DNA of 64,000 nucleotides, taken from assembly GCA_030063045.1 (NCBI GenBank), contig JAQSEB010000132.1, positions 62,001 through 126,000 on the forward strand, in the 5' to 3' direction. This document shows positions 36,400 to 49,925 of this stretch, piece after piece. Under the pieces are notes generated by a model that saw nothing but the letters and a program-made list of their open reading frames with translations, did no database searches and had not been told where the DNA came from. Made by a program: the position numbers and the translations under genes. The first letter of the stretch is position 1. Each line of letters starts with the position of its first letter. This DNA is from Pratylenchus scribneri (taxonomy: Eukaryota > Nematoda > Chromadorea > Rhabditida > Pratylenchidae).

Positions 36400-38840
36400 A
36401 ATATTTATTTGATATATATTAAAGAATTTGTCGATAAATATAAATAAATATAAAGAAATTAATAATATATATAAAATTATATTTATAAATTAATTAAGAG
36501 ACAAAAAATAGATATTTTTTATCGAAAACGTCAAATGATAAGGAAAGAATGGATAAGTTCATAAAAAATAATTTTAATCAAATTATTTGCTTCAATATTT
36601 TCAAATTATTACAGAAAATAATTCACTTAAATAAATTTATCTAAAATTAAATTATAACTCAAAAATTTATAAATTGAAAATTTTAATGAATGTTATGCAA
36701 TTTATATATTAAAATTAACTAATTTTTAAAAATTTAATTTAATATAAAATCATTAAATTAAAATTTTATTTAAATATATATTAAAATTATAATAAATTTT
36801 TATCCAAATTTCTATTTATAAGAGAATCAGAATTTTTAACTTTATTAATCAAAATTAAAATTTTTAAAAAAAAATTTAATAAAAAAAATATTTTTAAAAT
36901 TTAGTTTTTAACATTAATTATATTGAAATTTCTTATATAAAGAAATAATATTTATAACATGGTATTCATAGATTCTTTCTATATTTATTGATAAAAGAAA
37001 TATTTTCATCAAGAGAAAACGATATTGACTTAGTGTTCCTGAAACTACAAGAACAAGAAATTCAACAGAAACTGGATATAAAATATTTTATCAAATCATT
37101 TCATGAATGGTGAGAATAAATTTTCACTATTACATATAAAAAAATCAAAAATTGCCATTTATGAAAAACATCAATGATATTATTTATTTTTTGCCTTCCA
37201 ATTATGCTTGGCTAAATTTTCTTATTGTATTTCATATCATTTATGAAAAATTTTAAAATTTTAAAATTTTAAAATTTTAAATAGTATTTTTTTAAATATA
37301 ATGCAGAAAATACAATAGTTTATACCAAAATGAATGTCATATTAATTATCTTAAATAAAATAAAAATCAAAGAAATAAATCTAATTCTAAAATTTTCTAT
37401 AATAATTTATAATCTGTGCTATTTTACTTGTTTAAACAAATTCATTCCAAGATCACTATGACATATAAATTATTTAATGTAAAATAAATTTTAAAATATA
37501 GAAAATTTTTTATAAAAAAATTGAACTATAACATTATGAACGGAATCAATTATTCTAAATATATCTTCAGTATTTACATATAAATAAAATTTCATTTTAT
37601 GAAAAATATAAAATTTTTTTTTTAAAAAATTCGTACATTTTTTTTAAATATACCCTTAAATAATAAAAGAAATTATAAATGTCCCGTCAATTTTGTTGAA
37701 TTTTTACAGGAAATGTATACATTTTCCCACCACATAAAGCTTTTATTGGATCTACTATCTGTTTTTAAACCCATGAATTCATAAAAATAACTGATTAAAT
37801 AAATTTAGAAGAAAAATTACTATTATCAATTGCAATTACATTACATAAAATTAAATTAAATATATAAAAATTTATGTTGACAGATCGGATTATATCGAAA
37901 AGTATAGAAGAATTGAATGAAAAGTTGACATATATAAGCTCTATAAAACAAATTAAAAAGTAAATCGAAAATAAAATGATATATTTTTAAAAAGAACATT
38001 TATATAATTTTTTTAAAGATATTAAAAATATATATTAACTGTTTATAAAAATTCTATTAATGAATGAAAAGATTAAATAAATTAAATAAAAATCGATTTA
38101 TAATTATAAATTTATGATAAGTTTTTTTTCAATTAACATGTAAAGTGTAGTCCTTCAATTGCATGGTATATGATTGTGATTTGGATGAAGTATAATTAAT
38201 AAACTGAAGTATAAATCAAAGAAAAAATGAAAAAAAAAGTTAAAATTTGATAATTAAAAGTTATTTTGTTAATTCATTATAATGTATAAAATAAAAAATT
38301 TTTTCATATTATCATTTGATAATCGATTACAATTTATTATATAATATATAAAAATCAAAATATCTATATTGTAATAAAAAATAATAAAAAATTAATATCA
38401 TGAATTAAAACAAAAATTAATTTCGATTTTAATGAATTAATGTAAATTCTCATTCATTGCAAAAAAGCTAAACGCTAAAATAAATTTCGACTATTTTAAT
38501 AGTAATAATAATTTATTATTTAAATAATTTTAAAAAAATTATAAAAAAAGAACAAATTTTTAAATTAATTTATCAAAAAAAAAATAAAAATTTTAAATGG
38601 GATAGAATAGATTTAGAAAATACTGTAAATTTAATGAGAGCTATATATTTGTCTCAAAATAAATTTATTTTTGAGAATAAATTATAATGAATTAAAATAA
38701 AAAAAAATATAATATATTTTATTTCATTAATAAGAAATAAATTTATTTAAAATATATTCAATTATTAAAATATATTCATTAAATAATTTTTGATTTTCGA
38801 ATGAATAAAATTAAGATTTTAAGAAAAAATTTTTAAAAAA
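36400..38840. other. AT-rich stretch without a supported gene
   Basis: Dense stops. It contains a short AATTTTAA-type simple repeat at about 37252-37282. No island reaches useful coding length. Confidence 0.55.
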
Positions 38841-38846
38841 TATTAG

Positions 38847-38969
38847 ATCTCGAATGATGACTACGAAGTAGCAAACTGGACAATTCTAAATTTTGTATAT
38901 TCAAGTGGAAATTGGTTGTTATTAAATTTTCCATTTAATATTGAGCAGTACATGAATTTTATTTCCATC
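38847..38969 (+). CDS. candidate terminal exon, 41 codons, unknown
   Basis: After an acceptor-like AAATATTAG ending at 38846 the frame reads ISNDDYEVANWTILNFVYSS, then GNWLLLNFPFNIEQYMNFIS, to TGA at 38970. Tryptophan, asparagine and tyrosine are spread as in folded proteins and there is no low complexity. The acceptor lacks a pyrimidine tract, so the exon start is soft. No family recognised. Confidence 0.33.
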
Positions 38970-40859
38970 TGATTATTCATTATAATTATAATAATAATAA
39001 TAATAAATCTTAATACATTCCAAATTAAATTTATCTTGAAAAATTAATATTTAAAAAAATAAAATATTGTTTACCAATTTTATTTATGCTTTAATAATGA
39101 AAATTAAAGAAAACTATCAATTAAAAGAAAATGTAATCAAAAAAAAAAACTCAAAAAAATTTCGAATGAACAATATTATTTTAAAATAAAATAAAAAAAG
39201 ATAATAAAACAAAAAAAAAGATTTCGTAAATAAAATAATTTTTAATTCATAGAATAAATCTAAAACATGAGAATATTTTCGAAATAAATTTTTTAAAAGA
39301 AAAATTTTTCTTTACTGTTAAAATTCCATGAATGCTTTTTTGAACAGTTTTACTTTTGTAATTTATTATAAAAAAATATTTTAAATTATTGAACATATCA
39401 AAAATAAAATATTATTCTTTAAAAATTATTTCAATATGACAGTTTAAAAAGTTTAACAAATTATTTAATTATTTTTTTATCATAAAAGATAAGTTAAATA
39501 ATCCTATAATGAGATTCTTTTAAAAATTTTTCCAAAATTTTATTTTATTTCCTAAAGATGGCAAAATATTAAAAATGAAATAAAATTCACTTGACTTAAT
39601 ATTTCAAATATTAAATTTTTACTATATTAAATATTTACAATATTTAAAATAAAATGAATTTATAAAATATAGTGATAATAAAAATTTAATCAAATACTGA
39701 TTAAATATTATAATTAAATTAATATGTTTCATTGATTCATTAGAAAATTTAAGGATAGATTTTGATAAATACAAATTGGACAAAAGCAATTATAATAAAG
39801 CACTTCTCTAGTCATTAATGTATATGGAAATAAATAATAATTTTTGAAAATCGTATAAATGCTAAAATAAAATGTAAAATGCTTGCTAAATATTTTTCTA
39901 AAGCCTAACCAAATCATTATATATTGGATTAGCTAAGTCAAAAGCCGAATATCGAATAAGCTTATTTCAGTTTTTGCGGCATGGGCCAAACCAGATAATT
40001 GGTTCATAATGAGAAAATGTTGGTAAGAGGAAAAAAATAATACATTACATTATTATAAAAAAATTCTAAAATTTTAAATTAATTGATAATATATTAATAT
40101 TTAAATTTAGTTTAATTTTAAATTGCAATAAATCATCATGAATATCAATAAAATTAAATAATTTAATTTTGAATTTTATATGAATGGATATGAATGGATA
40201 TAAAAAAATTATTTTCGCTTAAATTTATGCTTTAAAATATTTTTAAAATCAAAAAAAATCAAAATATAATTTAAATAATTGATTAATCCAATTAGTCGAT
40301 TTCTGGCAATTTAAATGACGTGTATTCAGCTGTGAGTTTTCAACTAAATTCATTTGAAAAAATTTATTCTTAAAGACATTATCAATTAAAAATTTCATTA
40401 TATTTTAAGAGAAGGATTATCCTGATGGCTTTTAAAAGCTTATTAAAGATACGCAAGCATTTTAAATTTAAAAAATTAAAACTTAAAAAATAAATTTTAT
40501 GAATAAATAAGAAAAGCAATATTTCATAATTAAGAATTTATTTTGGAAATATTTGCTGGATTTTTTAAGATTTAAAAAATATAGCGGATGGGAATTTTTG
40601 TTGTTAGTTATTATAAATAAAAATTTGTAATCAAGAATAAAGATATCCTCATAATTTACTTAAACATAAAAATGATATTCTAGGTGAAATTCATAATTAT
40701 ATTTCTATTTTATGAGATTTAGAATTTTGGATCATATTTGCAATAAAATATTTTAATTTGAAAATGGATATTATTTTTATGAATAATACTTAATAATTTA
40801 TCAATAAAATTCATGAAAAAATAATTAAATAAATAATGAAATAATTATTAAAAAAAACA

Positions 40860-40955
40860 GATTCCGTTGGGACCATATTTGGAATCCATAAAGAGGATCA
40901 GGATATCTGTGCATTGAATCTGCATTTATATGGGGCGACTAGGATCTGTTTTCCT
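40860..40955 (+). pseudogene. island with fructose-bisphosphatase-like motif, doubtful
   Basis: The frame reads DSVGTIFGIHKEDQDICALN, then LHLYGATRICFP, to TAA at 40956. SVGTIFGI followed by LYG-x-T recalls a conserved stretch of class I fructose-1,6-bisphosphatase, where the first motif is followed about 25 residues later by ALYGSAT. Here the spacing is about ten residues shorter and the sequence after LYGAT does not follow the family. An acceptor-like ACAG precedes it and TTTCAG lies just downstream at 40967. Either a decayed relic or coincidence; homology cannot be established by eye. Confidence 0.2.
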
Positions 40956-43464
40956 TAAATGATTTCATTTCAGTTTTTGGAATACTATATTCTATGAAAA
41001 ATTATTTTAAAAATTAATTTAGTAATTAAATATCTGTCATCGTGGACAAAAATAAAATGTTGTGACCAATCATAAAAATTTTCGGAAAATGTTATAAGAT
41101 TAAAAATTGTTTAATTGAATAATAGATTATACTACATCAATAAAATGACAAGAGCGATATAAACATAAAAATAATAAATGGGAAATATTTGAATAATTTT
41201 TTATATTAATCACATTTTTTAATAAAATTTCTTTATAAATTTCAAATATTATAAAAAAATTACGATTTAAATGAAAAAATATAGAAATATCCGATATAAA
41301 AATAATGTGTAATTAAAAACATTAATATTTTAACTTAAAAATTAATTGATTTCTAATTTAAAAATTCTTGACATTTAAAGTAAATAAAAAAGTAATATTG
41401 AAATTGATAAATTTATTAAATTCCGATAGAGCAAAAAAATAATGATGATCAATCTATAGTTTAAATCCCTCTCAACAAATATGTTTACAGCTGCTATCTA
41501 AGTTAATAAGACAGTTCAACAATTCATTAATATTTCTATTAAAATTAAACCGCCTTATATTAATGGGCTAAGAGAATATTTTTTCATAATAATCAGGCAA
41601 AACAGCCAAAATTTTCTATTAAATAACATTCTATTTAAAAGTTTTATTTTTTTGAAAAAATTTTACGAATTTAAAATAAATTAATGCCAAATATTTTGAA
41701 ATTTAAAATATCGATTCAAATATTTCTAATGTTATTTTATTTTTTTTAAGTAAAAAATTTTATTTAAATAATAAATTAAATTGCTTTAAAGTCTATTTGA
41801 AAATATTTTATAATATAATTTAAAGATATTAATGCTGTTTGATGAATGATGCCTTGCATAATTATACTGATATAAAAGAAAAAATTATTATATAATATTT
41901 GACAGAAATAGAAATTTTATTTTAATAAATATTATTTGATTAAAAAAAAGATAAATTTTATTTAAAAAATAAAATAGATTTTGCATAAAATGGATAAAAA
42001 TTAGTCTAAAATAAAATAAAATAATTAAACCCTCATAATCCAAAAGAATAATTATCAATAATCATAATTGTTAATAATAAAAAACTTTTTTGCCTATAAA
42101 TCAATAAATATATATATTATAACATTTAATCAAATGTTCATAAAATAAAATAAAATAAGAAGGAAGTCAATATGTCGAATTAAAGCAATGATCCTGAACA
42201 ATTAGATTGGGAGTGCTATATAACAATTTTATTTACTGAGAATTAAAATAAAATTAAAATTTATTATTAAATAAAACTGTATATCAAATAATAAATCATT
42301 CAATAAGACTATCTCTTAAAAAATAATAAATATTTAGATTAGATTTCAATATAATAATCGAATAAATTTTTTTCGGAAAAATAGAATGAATCATATACTT
42401 TTATAATAATTGATATATAAAGAATCTAAAATGAGCAGTTTCCACATCATCATTATTAAAATAATGAATAAAATATATATTTAAATTTATTTAAATTATT
42501 TAAATTAAATTTTAAATAGAAAAGAGTGATTTCACCGAAATATTCTTCAATTAAAGTCTATCATGCTAAATTGAAGGGCAATATATCCAAAAGAATTAAT
42601 AAAAACAAATCTTATGAAATGTCAATGTTGCTATCGCAATTCTGATATGACAATTGATAAAATATAATTTATGAATTAGTTTAAAAAGAAATAACATATT
42701 AATTTAATGAAAAGATTTTAGTAATGCAATAAATAAAAAAAATATGATAGATTTATAAAAGAAAACATTCTAAAATTAAATTATCAGTTATATATATAAT
42801 TTTAAATATTTATTATAATACTGTAATGATTGCTAATTATTTTAACTAACATGCATCCTGGATTAAATACTAGAAGATGTAAAAAATTGCATAAAAACAA
42901 TTGAGCAACAACAGTTGACAAAACATAAATTAAAAATTTTATTGATGAAAAAAAATATCAAAATTAAATGAAAAATAAAAATTATATTCTAAAAAATTGT
43001 TCAGAAAATTAAAATGGAAAGAAAGTAATAATTTTTATTTTAAATAATATATTCATTTATAAAATATTTTATATAATTATGAAAGAAATTAAAGCAATTA
43101 AAAAAATAAAATTTTAATTTTTAAAAAATAATCTAATTAAAATTAGAAAGAAATATGCAAATAAATTTTGCAGCAATTTTTATTATTTTGTTAGTAAAAA
43201 ATATTTTTTTTTAAATAAAATTAATCATTTTTACATGACAATGAAGGATTTAATGTATCATGGGATTTAGTATTAAATTTATTAAAAATTTAATTACATA
43301 TTATTTTACAATTTAATTGTCTTAAAAATAAGTATTTTAATATATATTTAATTCAAAAATATAAGCATATAAATTCATAAAATATTTATTTCAAATGATG
43401 AGTATTAAAATTTTAAAAATTTGCTAATGTATATATTACAAATTTATATACACTGAATAAATAA

Positions 43465-43572
43465 ATCGTAAAGAAATTATTCCTGGATTTATCTTATCTA
43501 GTATCCAAACAGAAACCACTGGATAATGGTGGCTTATATTTTCGTCAATTTTTAATATTGAATAAATTATTA
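43465..43572 (+). CDS. candidate coding fragment, 36 codons, unknown
   Basis: Between TAA at 43462 and TGA at 43573 the frame reads KKLFLDLSYLVSKQKPLDNG, then GLYFRQFLILNKLL. A second plus frame over the same island is also readable (KEIIPGFILSSIQTETTG, then TAA). GC-richer than its flanks. No start codon, acceptor or known domain. Confidence 0.2.
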
Positions 43573-44778
43573 TGAACATTATCAATTAAAAATACAAAAT
43601 GGCAATGTTTAAAATTGAAAATAAAACAAAATATTTTATGATAATTATATAAAAAATAATGTTGAATTACACATCAATTATTTTTCAAAAATATTTTGGA
43701 ATTTCTGAAATTAACTGACTTAAAGAAGTTTGAGAGCATGAAAAGGAATTTTAAGTGGCTAAAAATGATCTTATCCATTATAAGCAAAGAAACTAAACAC
43801 ACATTAATAAATATTTTTAATTAAAATAATTCTAATATAAAATTTTATTTTATTTTATTAAATTTATTCAGAAAATAAATTTATAATTAAAATTTAAATT
43901 CGCAAATAATTTTGAATTAAAAATGCTTTTTACTAGCTTAATAAGGAAATTTATATTATAAATTTATCATATCAAGATCTATTCAATGAATTTTTGAAAT
44001 TGATAGTTTGTCAATGTTCTATTTACTTTTAACTTTAAGATTAAATAATTTTCTTTTCGCATATCTAACTTTTCGCTATCATTCTTCTAATCATGTTTGA
44101 TGATGAAATATTAATAGTCCAAGTGGCGAAAATTGGAGTTAATTTTTATAAATCATAGAATAATATTTGATATCAAAAAATATTTTCGTTTTGACAGATA
44201 TAATTTTTTTAAGAAAATTTTAATTTATAAAAGTCATAATAATTATTGTAAAAATTTGATCAGTTTAAAAATTAATAAATCAAACAAATAATATGATGAA
44301 AAATAAAAAGATATAATGATGATTTGAAAGAAATCGGATAAATTTAAAATAATAGATTATGAATTTTAAAAAGAAAATTATTTTATTTTTCATAATTTTA
44401 GAATAAATTAATAAAGCTATTAAATAAAATTAAAATATTATCCGTTGAAAAAATTTTAAGAAAAATAATTAAAAATTTTTTTTCAATAAAATATTTAAGA
44501 ATCAATATATGAAAAAAATAATTATACATTTTTATCTAAATATTATCTGATTCTTTTAAAAAAATTAATAAAAATATAAATTGAAGTTTTTATGAAAAAA
44601 ATAATCATATCATAAAATAAATTTTATAAATCGTTAGAAAAAATTATGTTAAAGTTAATCGGCGAAGCAATGCTTAAAAATTCATACCCTTATTGTAAAT
44701 GAAATCACTCAAGATTTATGAGACAACATATCAACATCATGAATTCATAGGATAGCAAGCGCATAATTATTATGATAA

Positions 44779-44907
44779 AATAATATAATTAAATGCTTTC
44801 TCGATGTGATTAAATGTGATCGTTTCAATTCACTTATGGGCTTAATAAATCAACAAATTAATAACATATGGATTGGTGAAGAAATGGTGGAGGTTATTTA
44901 TTTGAAT
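44779..44907 (+). CDS. well-preserved coding-like segment without splice sites
   Basis: A 43-codon frame between TAA 44776 and TAA 44908 reads KCFLDVIKCDRFNSLMGLIN, then QQINNIWIGEEMVEVIYLN. Residue mix and codon-position bias are convincingly protein-like. There is no AG between the upstream stop and the start of the coding-like part, so it is not a simple exon; the only in-frame ATG (about 44833) would give 25 residues. A short ATG-started segment at 44646 (MLKLIGEAMLKNSYPY, then a GTAAAT donor) lies upstream but does not join in phase. Best read as a gene relic. Family unknown. Confidence 0.3.
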
Positions 44908-44999
44908 TAATGAAAATAAAATGCGATCAGAACTAAAAATTCAATAAAATAAAAAATCGAAATTAATTAAACAATATTATTTAAATACATTTGTTTTGA

Positions 45000-47600
45000 C
45001 ATGGAATGTTACTAAAATAAGAGAAAAAATTCTAAATTGAATCAATAAAATACTATAAATCTAATTTTTATTATTTTCCTATATTGTAATTTTCAAAAAT
45101 AAAAGAAAAGGTTTTATAATATTAATTATATTCAGATAATAATAAATGATTTTAATAAAAGTCAATTTCATTCTTGCAGTTAATGAACTGCTAGAGTTAT
45201 AATATAAAGTGATACCATAAAATATTACAATTCTTTCTCTATTTCAAATGGTGTAATAAATTTAATATATATAAAATAAATAAAAATATAAAAACAAAAT
45301 TGAAATTATAAAGTTATAAATATATATTTAAATTGTAGGGTTATGCGATGAAATATATTTATATTTAAAAAAAAATTAATTCAATATTATCCAAAAAAAT
45401 TTCGTATTTAAATCGATATAATTCAATTTTAAATTACAATTTATAATAAATATTCCTGGATTATTTTTGTACAAAAAGAATAATTATGAAATAATTTACA
45501 AATATATTTAGATTGATCAATAAATAAAACATTTCTATCAATATGGAATATATTAAAAATAAAAAATCCATAAAATTTAACAAAAAATGCTATTATATAG
45601 AAAAATTGATTTTTAAATAAATGAATGTAAATGAAAATATTTATTTATAATGCTAAAAAATTTTCTGATTGATCTATATTTCATATTTTCAATGAAATAA
45701 ATACATCTAACAAATATCTAAATAAATATTTATTAATTTAAAAATTTAGAAATTCAAAGCATTATTAAACCAAAACTAAAAATCAGAAGAATTATTATGG
45801 CTATTTAAAAAAAAATATATTTTCCAACGAAATTAACCTCAAGGTATAAAAAGAAAAAAATAAAGAATGTTAAATGAAAAAATATTTCATGATGATTATA
45901 CTGAAATGTAATTAAAATTAATATTCGTACTTTTGCAATTGAAAACTATTTTTAGAAATTGTTATATTAAACTATATTTATTGTTTCAATGTTATTTATA
46001 TATAGAATTAATTTTCTTCAAATAATTTGAGAATAATTGACAACTGAATCACTCTAAGAGTATATGAATTTTTTATTTTGAAAATTTTAAATATAAATGG
46101 TTAAAATTTGATTTTCATATCAAAAATTTTAAAATATCATTTAACATAATCAAATTTAATCTAGAAAAGAAAAAAAAATTATCATTCACTTGAGAAGATT
46201 TTAAACCTAATTTTATAAATATTTAAAAAAATTAACTTAAAAATGGTAAAAAAATAAGTTTTTTGTAAAATTAAAATTGTATTTATATTTTTAAATCAAT
46301 AATAAAAAAAATAAAAATTTTATACGAATGAGGATAATAAAATCATATATTTGGTAAAACATTGATGAGGCCAGCAAATAACATTGTATGACGTTTTTAT
46401 GATATAAAATTTAAATATAAATTTATGCAATATTAAAAGTTCATAGATATTAATAATTAATAGGAATGGTATAAATTATAGAATATTAAATTCGAGGATG
46501 ATTCAAATGATAGAATTTTACTAAAAAAATTATATTATGCTAATCATTTTTAGAGAAATTTATAAAATGCATGAATAATGATTTTACATAAAATATAAAA
46601 CAGATTTATCATTTCCTTAATTATTGATTTTGCTTAAATAATAGTAGATAAATATAATAAATCATTAGCCTGTTAAAAATTATTTATAAAATCTTACATT
46701 AAAAAAATGAAAAATTAATCTTATTGAGATAAATTAAATTTATAAAGAAAAAATGTAAAGAGAGAGTAGAAAATGTTTTCATCTTGCTTCAATCTGAATT
46801 TAAAAAAATAAAATAAGAATTCACTGATCTGATAACGAAAGTAAAAAAGCACTAATTTGGCATATTAATTAAAAATAATTAAAAATTATTTTAATTTTAT
46901 TTATAATAATTAATATAATATTAGCCGTAAAAGAAATATCGACACTAAATTTAATATGAAATGTAAGAATAATTATTATAAGAGAATATAATAATCTTAA
47001 TTTTGTCAAAAATGTTCCAATTTGACACTTTTATAAAAATATTTTCATGTTTCAAAGGATTATATTTTATAAAAATTATTTTTCACGATCTTCAATAATT
47101 TTATTTTCATTTTCTATTCATATAAATTTATTGCACAAATCATCCTTTTTGCCAAATTTTTATTTAATTTACATTTTTAACAATTAAAATGTTTAGTTTC
47201 TATGTCTACAGCATTTTTTTCCATTCATCCATTTAATAACTTGGCGTTTATGAATTTTTAAATTTAATTTATTTTATTTCTCATTGATTTTACAGAATAA
47301 AATTTGTAATAATAAAAAAAATTTAGCGAAAAATTTTGCATAAGACAATAAAATGTAGCTTGAATGTTGCAATAATTATGATGGAGCTTTCTAAATTATT
47401 TTAATAAGAATACTATCTGAAATAAAGATATTATTGGAAGGAAAAATTTTCGAGATAATTTTTAAATCAATTGAAGAAAATGAAGAAAAAATATCGAAAG
47501 AAGCAAAAATTGATGAAACAAAAATTAAAAAAAAAATTAAATTAATAAAAAATAAATTACCTAGATTCTTTTTTATTTATTTTAAAAAAATTTCGAAGAC
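45000..47600. other. AT-rich stretch, possible 5' region of the next gene
   Basis: No coding island. Short ATG-started hydrophobic stubs near 46770 and 47189 could be signal-peptide exons of the cysteine-rich gene that follows, but none has a clear donor. Confidence 0.4.
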
Positions 47601-47668
47601 ACATATTTAATTTAGGAATTGCAGATTAATTGACTCCGAATTTTATGTCATGAAATATTTGCTTATAG

Positions 47669-48562
47669 GATGCATGTGTGATTATAGAATTTGGAATGTG
47701 CGAAAGTAAATCCATAGACGAATGTGGCAATATGGAAAAATGTTTTTATAATTGTGGGAAGAATAATCACAATTGGTGTTTCGGTATGTCTTATCGAAAA
47801 ATAATAAAAAAAATTATAAATTTACTTACTATCCACTGATTCAATTAAAAAATTTTGAACAATGAGACGGCCATGATAAAGGCTGAAATCGATAATCAAT
47901 TGATTTTACAATATGATAAATTTTATTTTAAATATTATATATAATTATTTTAAAAAATTAAATTCAAATTATATAAATAATACATTTATCAAAATAATTT
48001 TTATTGTCATGTAGGAGAAGCAAACGCCGAATTTATGCCGCTTGTGGTATGAAGTATTATATAAATTTTTAATTAATATTATCAGACATTATAAAAAACA
48101 AAGAAGATATTTTAACTCAAAAACTACGAAGTTCAATATGGATTAAATAAATACACTATATATATTATAATCTAAATAATTTTTCTTGGTGAATTATTTA
48201 ATAAATAATTTTATGCGAAATTTCAAAAAAATATAGAAAAATAAAAAATTATCAAAATAAAAATTTATCATTGAAATATACATAAGTCAAAATTATTTTA
48301 ATTAAAAATAAATAATGAAATTATTTTGATAAATTAATGAAAATTAAAGCATTATAAATATCAAAAAAATCAAATTACGTTAACAGTTCTCAATGATAAA
48401 TCAATTCATTATTATAATTTTTTATAAATGATATTTGCAGCAGCAATAATTACAAATATTTATAAAATATTCGCAATCTACATTCCTAAATATTATTTAG
48501 TATTGAAACAATGTTATGACCTAGCCTTTCAGATGTTATTTTGCCATATCAATAATATATAA
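47669..48562 (+). CDS. cysteine-rich secreted PLA2-like protein, partial multi-exon gene
   Basis: Exon 47669-47783 follows TTGCTTATAG and ends at a GTATGT donor. It encodes DACVIIEFGMCESKSIDECG, then NMEKCFYNCGKNNHNWCFG. Exon 48015-48046 follows GTCATGTAG and joins in phase through a split glycine codon to give GEANAEFMPLV before GTATGA. A possible last exon (48533-48562, after CTTTCAG) adds MLFCHINNI and a stop. The spacing C-x3-C-G-x7-C then EF recalls nematode and other animal secreted phospholipase A2-like domains (HD-x-CY-x2-CG), but Met-Glu replaces the catalytic His-Asp, so activity is doubtful. The exons holding the start and signal peptide were not found. The phase match across the intron is the main support. 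Confidence 0.42.
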
Positions 48563-48676
48563 AAGGAATATTCGATAAGATAAATTTTTGCAGCTTCGAG
48601 AGTCAATGTAATTTAATAAATATAATTTTTTAATTAAATAAAAGAAAACTTATAAAATTAAGATAATTCAATTGAA

Positions 48677-48877
48677 TCAACGACGTTGCAGAAATGTTGC
48701 CTGATTCGGCCATGGAAAAGGAGTGAATGTGCATAAAAATATGTGGACTTTATCGAGTGTCAGGTAGAAAAACACCATTCCACAGTGACGACCACATGGA
48801 TTTGTGCATTTTAAAGTGGATATTTTAAATAAGCTTTTTTCTAAAAAAATATAAATGAATGAAATTAAAATTTTCAT
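48677..48877 (-). CDS. 66-codon ORF with signal-peptide-like start, doubtful
   Basis: ATG at 48877 begins MKILISFIYIFLEKSLF, signal-like, followed by LKCTNPCGRHCGMVFF and a hydrophobic, cysteine-containing remainder ending LQRR. The GC-rich half (48690-48810) is open on the plus strand too, where after GTTGCAG it reads KCCLIRPWKRSEC. As coding potential exists on both strands and the length is within chance, this stays tentative. Confidence 0.18.
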   Translation of the reverse strand: MKILISFIYIFLEKSLFKISTLKCTNPCGRHCGMVFFYLTLDKVHIFLCTFTPFPWPNQATFLQRR

Positions 48878-49455
48878 AAAAAATATTTATTAAAATAAAA
48901 ATATGAGAAGATTTTAAAAAAGTCAATATTAAAAAATATTTTGAAAAATATCATATATTTGATTGCAAAGAATGAAGAAATAATAAAATGAAATTTAATC
49001 AAATTATATAAGATGGCATGAATAGAACTTGTTCTCTTTAAATATTATGCTTTTATTATATGAAGATTTTATAATTAAATTTTATAAAAAAATGTAAATA
49101 AAAGTCTTCTCAGTCGAACGCCAAGAATTTAATCAAAATGAAATGATAGCTTTCAATAATTATGAAAAAAACGATGATAAAAGAAAAATTTATTAATTTA
49201 TTTATGAAAAGAATAAAAATTTATATTAATGATGTTATTTATAAATTTTTATAATATTTAAATGAATAATGAATTAACTAATAACTCATAAAAAGATGAT
49301 ATAATATTTAAAAAAAAAGAAATAATTAGAAAAATTTTAAATTTTTTACAAAATCTTATCATATAAATTTAAAATTATAAAAAAAAATAAAAAATAAAGA
49401 TAAATAATTTTATGAGAAAAAAAATGATTTTATTTTGAATAAAATATCTAATTCA

Positions 49456-49506
49456 ATGAAGTTGATTCTAGCACTCTTTATGTCCTTGCAGAAGAAGAAG
49501 TTTTGA
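49456..49506 (+). CDS. possible first exon encoding a signal peptide
   Basis: ATG at 49456 starts MKLILALFMSLQ, a typical n-region plus hydrophobic core, then three lysines, Phe and TGA. If the real exon ends earlier by splicing, this would be the secretion signal of a gene continuing downstream. No donor fits well, so it may be chance. Confidence 0.15.
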   Translation: MKLILALFMSLQKKKF

Positions 49507-49682
49507 AAGATTAATTGGAATAATCAAGAGTAATTATTAAATTTTAATTTTATATTGTACGAAGAAATTGAAATACGAAAGAAAAAATCAAATTTCTACA
49601 TCGATATAGCAGGATAAGTTTTTAAATAAAATTTAAATATATCGTAAAATTAAAACTGATTATTGTAATCTTTTAACATTTG

Positions 49683-49800
49683 ATTTCACTTACTCCGACG
49701 GTACAACCGAGGCCGGGACGATGCGCTACAAAACCGTGAAATTCTTGTGCAATACTTTCATTTTACGGACCCCTTGCCATGGGATGTCGAGTAAAAAGGT
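49683..49800. other. GC-rich island, strand ambiguous
   Basis: The plus strand is open for 57 codons (ends at about 49809) and reads YSDGTTEAGTMRYKTVKFLC before a donor-like AAG|GTAGAT at 49799. The minus strand reads ESIAQEFHGFVAHRPGLGCT up to a strong GGA|GTAAGT donor at about 49700. Third codon positions are A/T-richer on the minus frame, which favours minus. Family unknown on either strand. Confidence 0.3.
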
Positions 49801-49925
49801 AGATTTTTAATGCTGCAATTTTTTTATATTAATTTCCCCTTTCCAATGTTTTCAGTTTTTCCAGCTCATTTGACATTTTACTTTGCATCGACTGCCCTTT
49901 CTTTCTTGCGCCACCCACCTCTGCC

